A stretch of DNA of 5,408 bases from assembly GCA_046715235.1 (NCBI GenBank), contig JBKJZO010000102.1, forward strand, positions 1-5,408, in the 5' to 3' direction. Origin of the DNA: JBKJZO01 sp046715235. Its GTDB lineage: Bacteria; Actinomycetota; Actinomycetes; BP-191. A program made the position numbers and the translations under genes. The notes beneath the pieces are model-generated. The model did no database searches and was not told where the DNA came from. It worked only from the letters and a program-made list of their open reading frames with translations. This document shows, piece by piece, positions 1 to 5,120 of the stretch (positions within the stretch are counted from its first letter, which is position 1; each line of letters begins with the position of its first letter).

Positions 1-422
1 GCGTTAACGAGTGTCGCGTCGTACGGTCGACGGGACGTTCGGCGCCGACGGAACGTCTCTAAGCGTTCAGCGGCACCAGCAGGTGCACCGCCCTCGCCAA
101 AGGACTCCAGCTCAAGCAGGCCGAGACTGTGCAGGCGGTCACCTGAACCGAAGTCGAAGTCGTCGTAGACGAGCCGCTCGACGACGCGGTAGCCGTGCGC
201 GGCGGCGACGACGGACAGCGATTCGAGGAACACGCCGACACACACGTGGCCGAAAGGGATGCCGTATGACTCCGCCGGCAGGCCGCGATCGAGGTCGTAG
301 AAGAACTCTGCAGTGGTCTCAGTCAGCGGGCTGAGCTTGATGGGTTGGGAGTTGTGTGGCGACGGATACCACCGAGCGTCCTCGACGATGCCCCGCCAGA
401 GCGTGTGCTCCCGTAACCCCAT
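1..422 (-). CDS. Nitroreductase-family (Acg-like) flavoprotein, N-terminal part, 3' end off the left edge
   Basis: The minus strand is open from an ATG at 422 to the window edge, giving 140 residues with no stop. A TGA lies directly before the ATG in the same frame, so the start cannot be further upstream. Residues 8-30 (LWRGIVEDARWYPSPHNSQP and on) carry the HNSQP motif at 23-27, the first conserved block of nitroreductase-fold proteins that contact FMN. Residues 57-78 (FGH...AAHGY) match the long central helix, and RRRTSRRPY at 126-134 matches the R-R-x-T-x-R block typical of Acg-like proteins. That family is usually about 320-340 residues, so roughly the last 60% is missing. The Trp that often follows QP is Ile here. 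Family members are FMN-dependent oxidoreductases or flavin-binding stress proteins; the substrate cannot be told. No clear Shine-Dalgarno is visible before the ATG. Confidence 0.82.
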   Translation of the reverse strand, partial: MGLREHTLWRGIVEDARWYPSPHNSQPIKLSPLTETTAEFFYDLDRGLPAESYGIPFGHVCVGVFLESLSVVAAAHGYRVVERLVYDDFDFGSGDRLHSLGLLELESFGEGGAPAGAAERLETFRRRRTSRRPYDATLVN

Positions 423-476
423 TCACATAGCGTCGATCGCACTGGTGCGCAACTTTAGTTCGGCGCTCCACCTGAA

Positions 477-506
477 AGGCGCGCGCGGGCGGGGACAGGC
501 GCGCGC
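477..506. repeat. Short GC direct repeat in the spacer between nitroreductase and VOC genes
   Basis: The ten-base word AGGCGCGCGC occurs at 477-486 and again at 497-506, giving a 20-base period. The alternating GC tract is self-complementary. The surrounding spacer (423-662) shows no recognisable gene: its one longer minus-strand reading frame (653 to 423) has an Arg/Ser/Pro-rich, non-protein-like translation and no family match I can name. The repeat may be chance in such GC-rich DNA. Confidence 0.35.
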
Positions 507-634
507 ACTGCTAGCGCGTCGACGGCTGCACCCACCGAGCATTCCAAATAGCCGCACTACCGTGCGTGGGCCGGAGACACGAACCTCGAGCTCGGCGAGC
601 TGTCCCGTGCGGCGGTAGACCGAAGCTTGATGCG

Positions 635-649
635 CCGGTTCCTGACCGG
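635..649 (-). terminator. Weak hairpin just downstream of the VOC gene
   Basis: On the minus strand CCGGT and ACCGG form a 5-bp stem around a 5-base loop, starting 13 bases after the TAA of the VOC gene at 663. There is no T tract after it. The position fits a terminator for that gene, but the stem is short, so this is only a candidate. Confidence 0.2.
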
Positions 650-662
650 GCATCCGTCGCTC

Positions 663-1013
663 TTACATACCGTTCTGATCTGTCGACTGGTCCATGACGT
701 AGATGGTCGCCCCGCCTGGGTCCTTGTAGGTGGCCAGGAAGCCGCCGGGGATTTCCGAGGGCGCTTCGAGCACTGCGAGCGCGTCCGGGCGGGCGGCGTG
801 GAACGCCTCAACGCTTTCGACGACGAACAGCGGCCCGACCGGGGCGTTGGGGTCGTTGGCGTCGAGCATGAGCTGCACGTCGGTGCCGGGCATCGCCAGC
901 GCAATGGTCGCGTCGCCTTCGCGCCATATCTCCTTGAAGCCGAGGCTGTCGCGGTAGAGGGCGAGCGAAGCCTTCAGGTCAGAGGTCGGAGTGAACAGAA
1001 ACTCGAGCTTCAT
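663..1013 (-). CDS. Single-domain VOC (glyoxalase/bleomycin-resistance fold) protein
   Basis: The protein is 116 residues. It shows one vicinal-oxygen-chelate module: the opening strand MKLEFLFTPTSDL, the helix with ALYRDSLGF at about 17-25, and the closing block GGFLATYKDPGGATIYVMDQ at about 90-109, which is the DP-G turn and last strand of VOC proteins. VOC domains pair as homodimers and may bind metal, antibiotics or small metabolites. The usual first-strand metal ligand and the Glu after the final G-N/G-A are not obvious here, so a binding rather than catalytic role is possible. I chose the ATG at 1013 over the ATG at 1019, because GGGAAGG (1026-1020) lies six bases before 1013 but abuts 1019. 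The gene is divergent from a TetR regulator and is its likely target (inference). The substrate is unknown. Confidence 0.9.
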   Translation of the reverse strand: MKLEFLFTPTSDLKASLALYRDSLGFKEIWREGDATIALAMPGTDVQLMLDANDPNAPVGPLFVVESVEAFHAARPDALAVLEAPSEIPGGFLATYKDPGGATIYVMDQSTDQNGM

Positions 1014-1019
1014 GTGCAT

Positions 1020-1026
1020 CCTTCCC
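1020..1026 (-). promoter_or_regulatory. Ribosome binding site deciding the VOC start
   Basis: GGGAAGG on the minus strand is a purine-rich Shine-Dalgarno-like site. It directly abuts the ATG at 1019 but lies six bases from the ATG at 1013, so it favours the second ATG (protein beginning MKLEF rather than MHMKLEF). Confidence 0.6.
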
Positions 1027-1051
1027 GCGGCGTAACTGGATTTCGCATCAG

Positions 1052-1066
1052 CATAATCGCATTATG
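1052..1066. promoter_or_regulatory. Palindromic operator candidate with back-to-back -10-like boxes between VOC and TetR genes
   Basis: CATAAT-CGC-ATTATG is an inverted repeat with perfect 6-bp arms and a 3-base spacer, and it is notably AT-rich for this DNA. Each arm reads CATAAT on its own strand, one base from the TATAAT -10 consensus, so the same site could serve both divergent promoters. The VOC start is 38 bases to the left and the TetR start 5 bases to the right. A TetR dimer bound here would block both genes. No convincing -35 box is seen on either strand. Operator function is inferred from symmetry and position. Confidence 0.55.
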
Positions 1067-1071
1067 GTCCC

Positions 1072-1602
1072 GTGCGCCAGTGGATCCCGATCTCGACTTC
1101 ACCGAAGGGCAGGCTCGCCCTGGCCGCGGTGAAGGAGTTCGGCGCGCGCCCTTTCGACGAGGTTACGGTCGCTGAGCTGGCAGCGGCGGCGGCGGTCACC
1201 ACGGGCGCTCTCTACCACCACTTCGGCAGCAAGCTCGGCCTGTACGCCTTTGTCCGAGAGGACGTCGAACGGCGCCTGCTGGACCGTATGGAAGGAGCAA
1301 TCGCGGCATCGCGGCCGGAGTCGGACCGCTCGGCAGCAGTAACGTCCGCGTTGCTGATCGGGCTGGACTTCGCCGTACGCGAGGGCTTCCTCCGGATCCT
1401 GGGAGATCCGCCCGTCGGCACGGAACACGACCGGCTGGCTGAGATGCTCAGCGCGAGCGCCGTCCCGGCGGCGCCGCTTCTCGGCCGGGTGCTCGCGGCA
1501 GCCTGGCGAGCGGCACTAGCAGCGATCGCCGAAGGTGCGGAGCCGGAGCACGCGCGCGCTGCCATCGCGGCTCTGAAACTCCACTTGCCCGGCGGCGAAT
1601 GA
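1072..1602 (+). CDS. TetR/AcrR-family transcriptional regulator
   Basis: The protein is 176 residues. The N-terminal DNA-binding domain is clear: KGRLALAAVKEFGARPFDEV at 12-31 is helix 1, and VTVAELAAAAAVTTGALYHH, followed by FGSK (31-54), is the helix-turn-helix with the family's Y-x-H-F-x-S-K ending. The remaining 120 or so residues are helical and variable, as expected for the ligand-binding and dimerisation domain. I used the GTG at 1072; an in-frame TAA at 1054 limits the start and no ATG is available. No Shine-Dalgarno precedes it, and the -10-like box at 1052-1057 would put transcription start within a few bases, so the mRNA could be leaderless or nearly so. It is divergent from the VOC gene and probably represses that gene and itself through the palindrome at 1052-1066 (inference). 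The ligand is unknown. Confidence 0.9.
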   Translation: MRQWIPISTSPKGRLALAAVKEFGARPFDEVTVAELAAAAAVTTGALYHHFGSKLGLYAFVREDVERRLLDRMEGAIAASRPESDRSAAVTSALLIGLDFAVREGFLRILGDPPVGTEHDRLAEMLSASAVPAAPLLGRVLAAAWRAALAAIAEGAEPEHARAAIAALKLHLPGGE

Positions 1603-1685
1603 AGGCGTTGATGAAGCGCGTACCGGATTAGCCTGCAGGGGAGCGGCCAACGCCGGCGAGTATTCACACGCTCGTGAGGAGTGCG

Positions 1686-1852
1686 ATGTCGAAGCGGGTC
1701 TCGCAGAAGATGGGCGTGCGCGTCTCTTCGCCACGACGCAAGCGAGACTCGACGAGGCCTTCCCAAAGTTGAAGGTGCGGCTCGGCTCCGGGGGCAAGCT
1801 CTGGGTGTCTTGGCCGAAAAACAAGGGGATGGGGACAGACCTGTCGCTACGG
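1686..1852 (+). pseudogene. Decayed remnant of a DUF3052-like gene
   Basis: GAGGAG at 1676-1681 precedes an ATG at 1686 by four bases. The first frame reads MSKRVSQKMGVRV, which resembles the N-terminus (MSKSVAxKMGI...) of a widespread small protein family I know as DUF3052-like. From about 1721 a different frame reads RLFATTQARLDEAFPKLK and then VRLGSGGKLWVSWPKNKGMG plus TDLSL to about 1852, matching the middle of the same family (LFxTTQAELDEAFPKLK, GGxLWVSWPK, GTDL). Roughly 35-45 residues between the blocks are missing, the deletion changes the frame, and the C-terminal third is absent. The protein would therefore not be made. Family members are about 130-150 residues and of unknown function. 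No intact gene lies elsewhere in 1603-1936. The assignment rests on remembered family motifs and was not run as a search. Confidence 0.7.
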
Positions 1853-1886
1853 CCAGCTCCGTTCGTGAATGAGGGCGCGTTGCCGA

Positions 1887-1902
1887 CCAGGCACGTGCCA
1901 GG
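1887..1902. terminator. Palindrome downstream of the two-domain VOC gene
   Basis: GGCACGTGCC (1890-1899) is a perfect 10-base palindrome. Beyond an A-A mismatch it is extended by CC at 1887-1888 and GG at 1901-1902. It starts 34 bases past the TAG of the minus-strand VOC gene. It could fold as a stem with an ACGT loop and act as a terminator, or be a protein-binding site. No T tract follows. Confidence 0.3.
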
Positions 1903-1936
1903 AGGGACGGGCGTCGGGACGCGATACGTCCTGATG

Positions 1937-2656
1937 CTATCGGGGGGTCAACACACAGAACTCATTGCCATCGGGATCGGCCATCACGACCCAGCTGACC
2001 TCGCCCTGGCCGATGTCGATTCGAGTCGCCCCGAGGGAGACGAGACGGTCGACCTCCGCTTGCTGATCGGCGTCAGCAGGGGGAGCGATGTCGAGATGCA
2101 GCCGGTTCTTGCCGGTCTTCGGGTTCACTGGTGGACCGCCCCACGACATCTTCGAACCGCCGCGCGGCGACTGGATCGCGGTCTCCTGGTCCTGGTCCCA
2201 GACCAATGGCCAGCCCAGCGCCGCGCTCCAGAAGTACCCGACCTCCTGTGAACCGTCGCAATTGATCGCGCCGATGAACCCCGTGTCCGCAAGGAAGTTG
2301 TTGCCCGGCTCGATGATGCAGAACTCATTGCGTTCGGGGTCGGCGAGCACCACATGGCGTTCCTCCGGGCGTTGACCGATGTCGATGTGCTGAGCGCCGA
2401 GTTCGAGCGCCCTGGCCACCGTCTGCTGCTGGTCCTCGAGGGTCGTGCTCGTCAGATCGAAGTGCATCTGGTTCGGGCCGGTCTTCTGCTCGCGGGTCGA
2501 ACCGAAACAGATCCGGTACTCGGTGCCATCGCTCGGCAAGAGTTCGATGTCACCGTCGTCGTCGGCCAACTTCCAACCCAGCAAGCCGGCCCAGAATCGC
2601 GCGAGACGAAGCGGGTCGCTCGCGTCAAAGCTGACCGCGTGGAGGTTGCACGTCAT
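1937..2656 (-). CDS. Two-domain VOC protein (Glyoxalase_6-like tandem)
   Basis: The protein is 239 residues and holds two tandem VOC modules. Domain 1 (about 4-117) has LHAVSFDASDPLRLARFWAG, NQMHFDL at 62-68 and ADPERNEFCIIEP at 105-117. Domain 2 (about 127-238) has GYFWSAALGWP at 140-150, NRLHLDI at 184-190 and ADPDGNEFCVL at 226-236. Each half also contains an IDIGQ motif (91-95, 213-217). This strand-helix-strand pattern with N-x-x-H-x-D and DP-x-x-NEFC is typical of the Glyoxalase_6 type common in actinobacteria, where two modules form one pseudo-dimer. The substrate is unknown. I chose the ATG at 2656 rather than an upstream start at 2713: GGGAG lies four bases before it, the VOC fold begins at once, and the extra 19 residues are not conserved-looking. 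The gene is not close enough to others to be in an operon within the window. Confidence 0.9.
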   Translation of the reverse strand: MTCNLHAVSFDASDPLRLARFWAGLLGWKLADDDGDIELLPSDGTEYRICFGSTREQKTGPNQMHFDLTSTTLEDQQQTVARALELGAQHIDIGQRPEERHVVLADPERNEFCIIEPGNNFLADTGFIGAINCDGSQEVGYFWSAALGWPLVWDQDQETAIQSPRGGSKMSWGGPPVNPKTGKNRLHLDIAPPADADQQAEVDRLVSLGATRIDIGQGEVSWVVMADPDGNEFCVLTPR

Positions 2657-2761
2657 CTCGCTCCCAACTCCGAACCGACTCCCGGCCGTCGAACGCCTGA
2701 TGGGGCTATGCACCGCGGGCTGCGTTCAGACTCGACGGCGAAGCCGTTCTTGTCATCAGAG

Positions 2762-2847
2762 TGGTGTGAGTAGTGCCTGGCACCGCTGCGTATTCGAATG
2801 GTGCGAGTAGCTGGGGGAGAGGGAGCAGGCACTCGAGGCTGGGGGAG
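2762..2847. repeat. Cluster of short direct repeats upstream of the hypothetical gene
   Basis: TGGTGTGAGTAG at 2762-2773 recurs as TGGTGCGAGTAG at 2799-2810 (11 of 12 identical, 37-base period). GCTGGGGGAG at 2810-2819 recurs exactly at 2838-2847 (28-base period). The second copy supplies the Shine-Dalgarno for the gene at 2852. The cluster lies in the divergent intergenic region 2657-2851, which holds no other recognisable gene. It could be a regulatory array or the product of local duplication. Confidence 0.45.
2777..2797 (+). repeat. 21-base direct repeat, left copy
   Basis: CTGGCACC, then G, then CTGCGTATTCGA. The same word with A at the ninth position is found in the same orientation at 5088-5108, so 20 of 21 bases agree, and GGT follows two bases later in both. 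In this copy GCACC (2780-2784) can pair with GGTGC (2800-2804) around a 15-base loop. Both copies are intergenic. Together they bracket the hypothetical gene and the EAL gene. Confidence 0.65.
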
Positions 2848-2851
2848 TCGG

Positions 2852-3358
2852 GTGCGGCCTGGCTGGCTTGCTTGCTCAACTCGTTACCTCGGCACCATCC
2901 CGCACGATCTGACCCTCGAGGTGCGGCGACCGGATCACGCACCGTTCGCGGTCACCCAACGCGTCGCCGTCCCTGCCAAAGCCACCGGACGGCAGGGTTA
3001 CCAGCTGCCGGTGGGCGTCGAGCTCCCCATCCTGCTCACCGGCCGCGACCCACTCGACTTCAAGATCGACTGGAAGACGTTCCTCGATTCGCCAGATCGG
3101 AAAGCAGCTGTCCAACGCGCCGCGGCGGTGGAGAGCAGAGCGAACGCGAAGGCCTACACCGAGATGGTCCCGGGGATGACGGAGAAGACCTGGGCCGGCG
3201 CGGCGGCCGGGTTGCCTCTGTGGATGAACGCGGTCCGCACCGGGAAGATGAAGCGCAAGGCCTTCGATCAACAGGTCGACACGTTGTCCAAGATCGGCCA
3301 GATGGATCCCGCCGCCGCCGCCGAGGCTAAACGAACGCTCGACGCTGAAGGTCTCTGA
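2852..3358 (+). CDS. Hypothetical protein: beta-rich N-terminal domain plus helical C-terminus
   Basis: The protein is 168 residues from a GTG at 2852, which has GGGGGAG four bases upstream. An in-frame ATG at 2798 lacks a ribosome binding site and would add 18 Gly/Arg/Trp-rich residues that do not look like protein. Residues about 10-71 (LGTIPHDLTLEVRRPD and on, VTQRVAVPAK, LPVGVELPIL, DPLDFKIDW) look like a small beta domain of alternating strands ending in the I-D-W motif. I have seen this arrangement in actinobacterial proteins of unknown function. Residues about 80-168 are charged, Ala/Lys-rich helices. There is no signal peptide or membrane segment. The usual first strand of that beta domain appears to be missing, so the gene may be truncated at its 5' end next to the repeat cluster. 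It converges on the EAL gene, 34 bases apart. Its function is unknown. Confidence 0.72.
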   Translation: MRPGWLACSTRYLGTIPHDLTLEVRRPDHAPFAVTQRVAVPAKATGRQGYQLPVGVELPILLTGRDPLDFKIDWKTFLDSPDRKAAVQRAAAVESRANAKAYTEMVPGMTEKTWAGAAAGLPLWMNAVRTGKMKRKAFDQQVDTLSKIGQMDPAAAAEAKRTLDAEGL

Positions 3359-3392
3359 TCACTGTGGTGCGGGTTTCGGATCGGCTGCAATA

Positions 3393-4946
3393 TCAGGGTG
3401 CGCCCAGCCGTGCTTGCAACAGGCCGCTGATTATCGCTGGCGTCGCCGGGCGCTGCAGTAGGTAGCCCTGGCACCTCGCGCAGCCGAGCCGCTGCAAGTG
3501 GTCGTACTGGTCTTGAGTTTCGACTCCTTCCGCGACCACGGTCAGGCCCAGAGACCGGCCGAGTTCGATGATCGACGAGACAACTGCGGTGTCGGTCCTG
3601 TCGCGGCCGAGGCCCGAAACGAACGATCGGTCGATCTTGATCTCGTCGAAGGTGAACCGGCGCAGGTAGTCGAGTGAGGCGTAACCGGTGCCGAAGTCGT
3701 CGAGCGCCAGCGGGATGCCAAGCTCCCGCAGCCCTGCGAGGTCCGACGATGCGTCACCGGAGGTCGCGATGAGTTGGCGTTCGGTGACCTCCAAGCCTAT
3801 GGCGGCAGGACTGAGGTCGGCCTCTGACAGCAACCTCTCGACCTCACCGCGCAGGCGACCCTGACCGAGCTGGTCGCAAGACACGTTCACCCAAATTCTG
3901 GGGACATGAACGCCGTGGTCCGCTCGCCAGGTCTGTGCCTGTTCAACGGCCGTGGCCAGCACCCAGTCCCCCACGGGGTTCACCAGGTCGGGGTGGCTCT
4001 CGGCGACGTAGAGGAAGTCGGTCGGGGGAAGCAGCCCACGAGTGGGGTGCTGCCAGCGCAGCAACGCCTCGACTGCCACGAGAATGCCCGTGGCCATGTC
4101 GTAGATCGGTTGGTAGTACAGGCGCAACTCTGATCGCGCCAGCGCCGCTTTTAGGTCCTCGACCAGCGGCGGGTTGCGGGCCAGCTGAACGCGGTGCAGG
4201 GCTGCCGCCGCCCGAAGCAGCGGACCCAGGTCAGCGAACCGCGCGGTGGACACGACGACCACATCGGAGGCCGCCTGGGTGGCGGCGCTCAACTTGGACA
4301 CCATGTGCGCGGACGCGGCTGCCGTGTTCGCGGCCACCTCGACCGATGTTGCTGCCGAACTCGCCGCGCGGAACGCCGCATCCGCAGCGGTTGTCACCGC
4401 GTCCGCGACCAACGCGGCCGCGTCCGCTGTGGCGGTCGCCCGGGCCACCACGTCCGCAGCGACGCTGGCCGCGACCGCGGCAGCTGCCCGGCGGGCGGCA
4501 TGCTCATCGGCGTCATCTGGAAGCCGCGCGGCGACCGTCTCCCGAGCGGCCGCCGCTGACGTCGCGACCGACTCCGCCTGCGTAGCCGCTTGATCAGCTA
4601 CGGCCGCGGCGGTCTCCGCGGCCAGCTTCGCCATTGAGGAGGCGGCGGCGGCCACCGCGGTCGCGGTCGCGACCCTCGCCTGCGCAGCCACCTGCTGGGA
4701 CGCCTGCGCCGCCTCGCGGGCTGCCAGCGTCGTCTCGGCGGCCGAGTTAGCGGCGGTCGTGGCTTCGGCGGCGGCGACGGTGCCGGCGTCCGCTGCCGCT
4801 GTCAGTGGATCGGTTCGATCATCGCCGTCGGCGACGATGTCGTTCGCAGGATCAGTTCCGTTGGAGTCCACGCTTGCCGCCAGTCCCCCGTAGACGATCG
4901 ATGATTCGGAGCGTCCCCTCGACCCTAGCGCCGAGTGGTGGCGCAT
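3393..4946 (-). CDS. EAL-domain c-di-GMP phosphodiesterase with long alanine-rich N-terminus
   Basis: The protein is 517 residues. Residues about 260-513 form a complete EAL domain, which hydrolyses cyclic di-GMP to pGpG. The signature residues are present: VEALLRW (EAL at 293-295), N354 in WVNVS, E386 and E389 in LEVTE, DDFGTGY from D416-D417, K437 and D439 in IKIDRS, E473 in AEGVET and Q493 in QGYLL. Catalytic activity is therefore predicted. No GGDEF, PAS, GAF or HAMP domain is seen. Residues about 50-231 are roughly 45% alanine (about 82 of 182), with T, S, V, E, Q, R and almost no aromatics. They are probably long helices or a coiled coil, perhaps for oligomerisation or partner binding. 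There is no membrane helix or signal peptide. I chose the ATG at 4946, with AGGAG two bases upstream (rather close). A TTG at 5033 is the longer alternative. Confidence 0.9.
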   Translation of the reverse strand: MRHHSALGSRGRSESSIVYGGLAASVDSNGTDPANDIVADGDDRTDPLTAAADAGTVAAAEATTAANSAAETTLAAREAAQASQQVAAQARVATATAVAAAASSMAKLAAETAAAVADQAATQAESVATSAAAARETVAARLPDDADEHAARRAAAAVAASVAADVVARATATADAAALVADAVTTAADAAFRAASSAATSVEVAANTAAASAHMVSKLSAATQAASDVVVVSTARFADLGPLLRAAAALHRVQLARNPPLVEDLKAALARSELRLYYQPIYDMATGILVAVEALLRWQHPTRGLLPPTDFLYVAESHPDLVNPVGDWVLATAVEQAQTWRADHGVHVPRIWVNVSCDQLGQGRLRGEVERLLSEADLSPAAIGLEVTERQLIATSGDASSDLAGLRELGIPLALDDFGTGYASLDYLRRFTFDEIKIDRSFVSGLGRDRTDTAVVSSIIELGRSLGLTVVAEGVETQDQYDHLQRLGCARCQGYLLQRPATPAIISGLLQARLGAP

Positions 4947-4955
4947 GTCTCCTAT

Positions 4956-4969
4956 GTCACGGCTGTGAC
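4956..4969. promoter_or_regulatory. Inverted repeat just before the EAL start
   Basis: GTCAC-GGCT-GTGAC has perfect 5-bp arms and a 4-base spacer. It lies nine bases upstream of the ATG at 4946, next to its AGGAG. It could be a regulator half-site pair or a small mRNA hairpin affecting ribosome access. The arms are in the opposite order to a CRP site (GTGA...TCAC), so I do not call it one. Confidence 0.3.
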
Positions 4970-5051
4970 GGCCGTACCGAGTGTTCCGCTGTGCGGCACC
5001 AACCCAGAGCGCATCGCGTCTGTCTACTGACAATGGTGGATCGACCAGGGG

Positions 5052-5069
5052 AGCGGATGTGCATCCGCT
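5052..5069 (-). terminator. Strong 8-bp hairpin, probable terminator of the right-edge gene
   Basis: AGCGGATG at 5052-5059 and CATCCGCT at 5062-5069 are perfect reverse complements separated by TG, so the hairpin has at least a 7-bp stem and a 4-base loop. It begins 51 bases past the TGA of the minus-strand gene ending at 5121 and precedes the EAL gene on the same strand. No T tract follows, which is common for actinobacterial intrinsic terminators. It could also be a protein-binding dyad in the EAL leader. Confidence 0.5.
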
Positions 5070-5087
5070 GCAACAATGCCGGTTCTA

Positions 5088-5108
5088 CTGGCACCACTGC
5101 GTATTCGA
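5088..5108 (+). repeat. 21-base direct repeat, right copy
   Basis: CTGGCACC, then A, then CTGCGTATTCGA. It is in the same orientation as the copy at 2777-2797, with one mismatch. It sits 12 bases beyond the stop of the gene that ends at 5121. The flanking CCGGTT occurs on both sides (5079-5084 and 5109-5114), which is not so in the left copy. Confidence 0.65.
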
Positions 5109-5120
5109 CCGGTTGAGCCC

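Noticed and set aside
423..653. Minus-strand 76-codon frame filling the gap between the VOC and nitroreductase genes
   Set aside because: The translation is Arg/Ser/Pro-rich with no family resemblance or good ribosome binding site, so it is probably chance in GC-rich DNA. It does end in a TGA directly before the nitroreductase ATG, which looks like coupling but is not supported otherwise.
1769..2251. Plus-strand open frame of 160 codons beginning in the gene remnant
   Set aside because: Only its first 28 or so residues are family-like (the DUF3052-like remnant). The rest is antisense to the clear two-domain VOC gene.
2790..2810. TTCGAAT word reminiscent of a tRNA T-loop, considered as a tRNA fragment or integration site
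   Set aside because: The flanking bases do not form a 5-bp T-stem, no acceptor or anticodon arm is nearby, and no integrase gene is in the window.
2773..3330. Second plus-strand frame overlapping the hypothetical gene
   Set aside because: Its translation is Arg/Gly/His-rich and low in hydrophobics, the usual shadow of a GC-rich gene. The 2852-3358 frame has the strand-and-helix pattern and the ribosome binding site.
3359..3392. Bidirectional terminator between the convergent hypothetical and EAL genes
   Set aside because: No stem longer than about four pairs and no T tract could be found in this 34-base gap.
4246..4593. Alanine-rich open frame on the plus strand opposite the EAL gene's N-terminus
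   Set aside because: GC-rich alanine codons read as alanine-rich on the other strand too. The EAL frame continues without a break into a clear conserved domain, while this frame has no domain or ribosome binding site.
4956..4969. CRP/FNR-type site before the EAL gene
   Set aside because: The half-sites are in the wrong order (GTCAC...GTGAC rather than GTGA...TCAC) and the spacing is four instead of about six.
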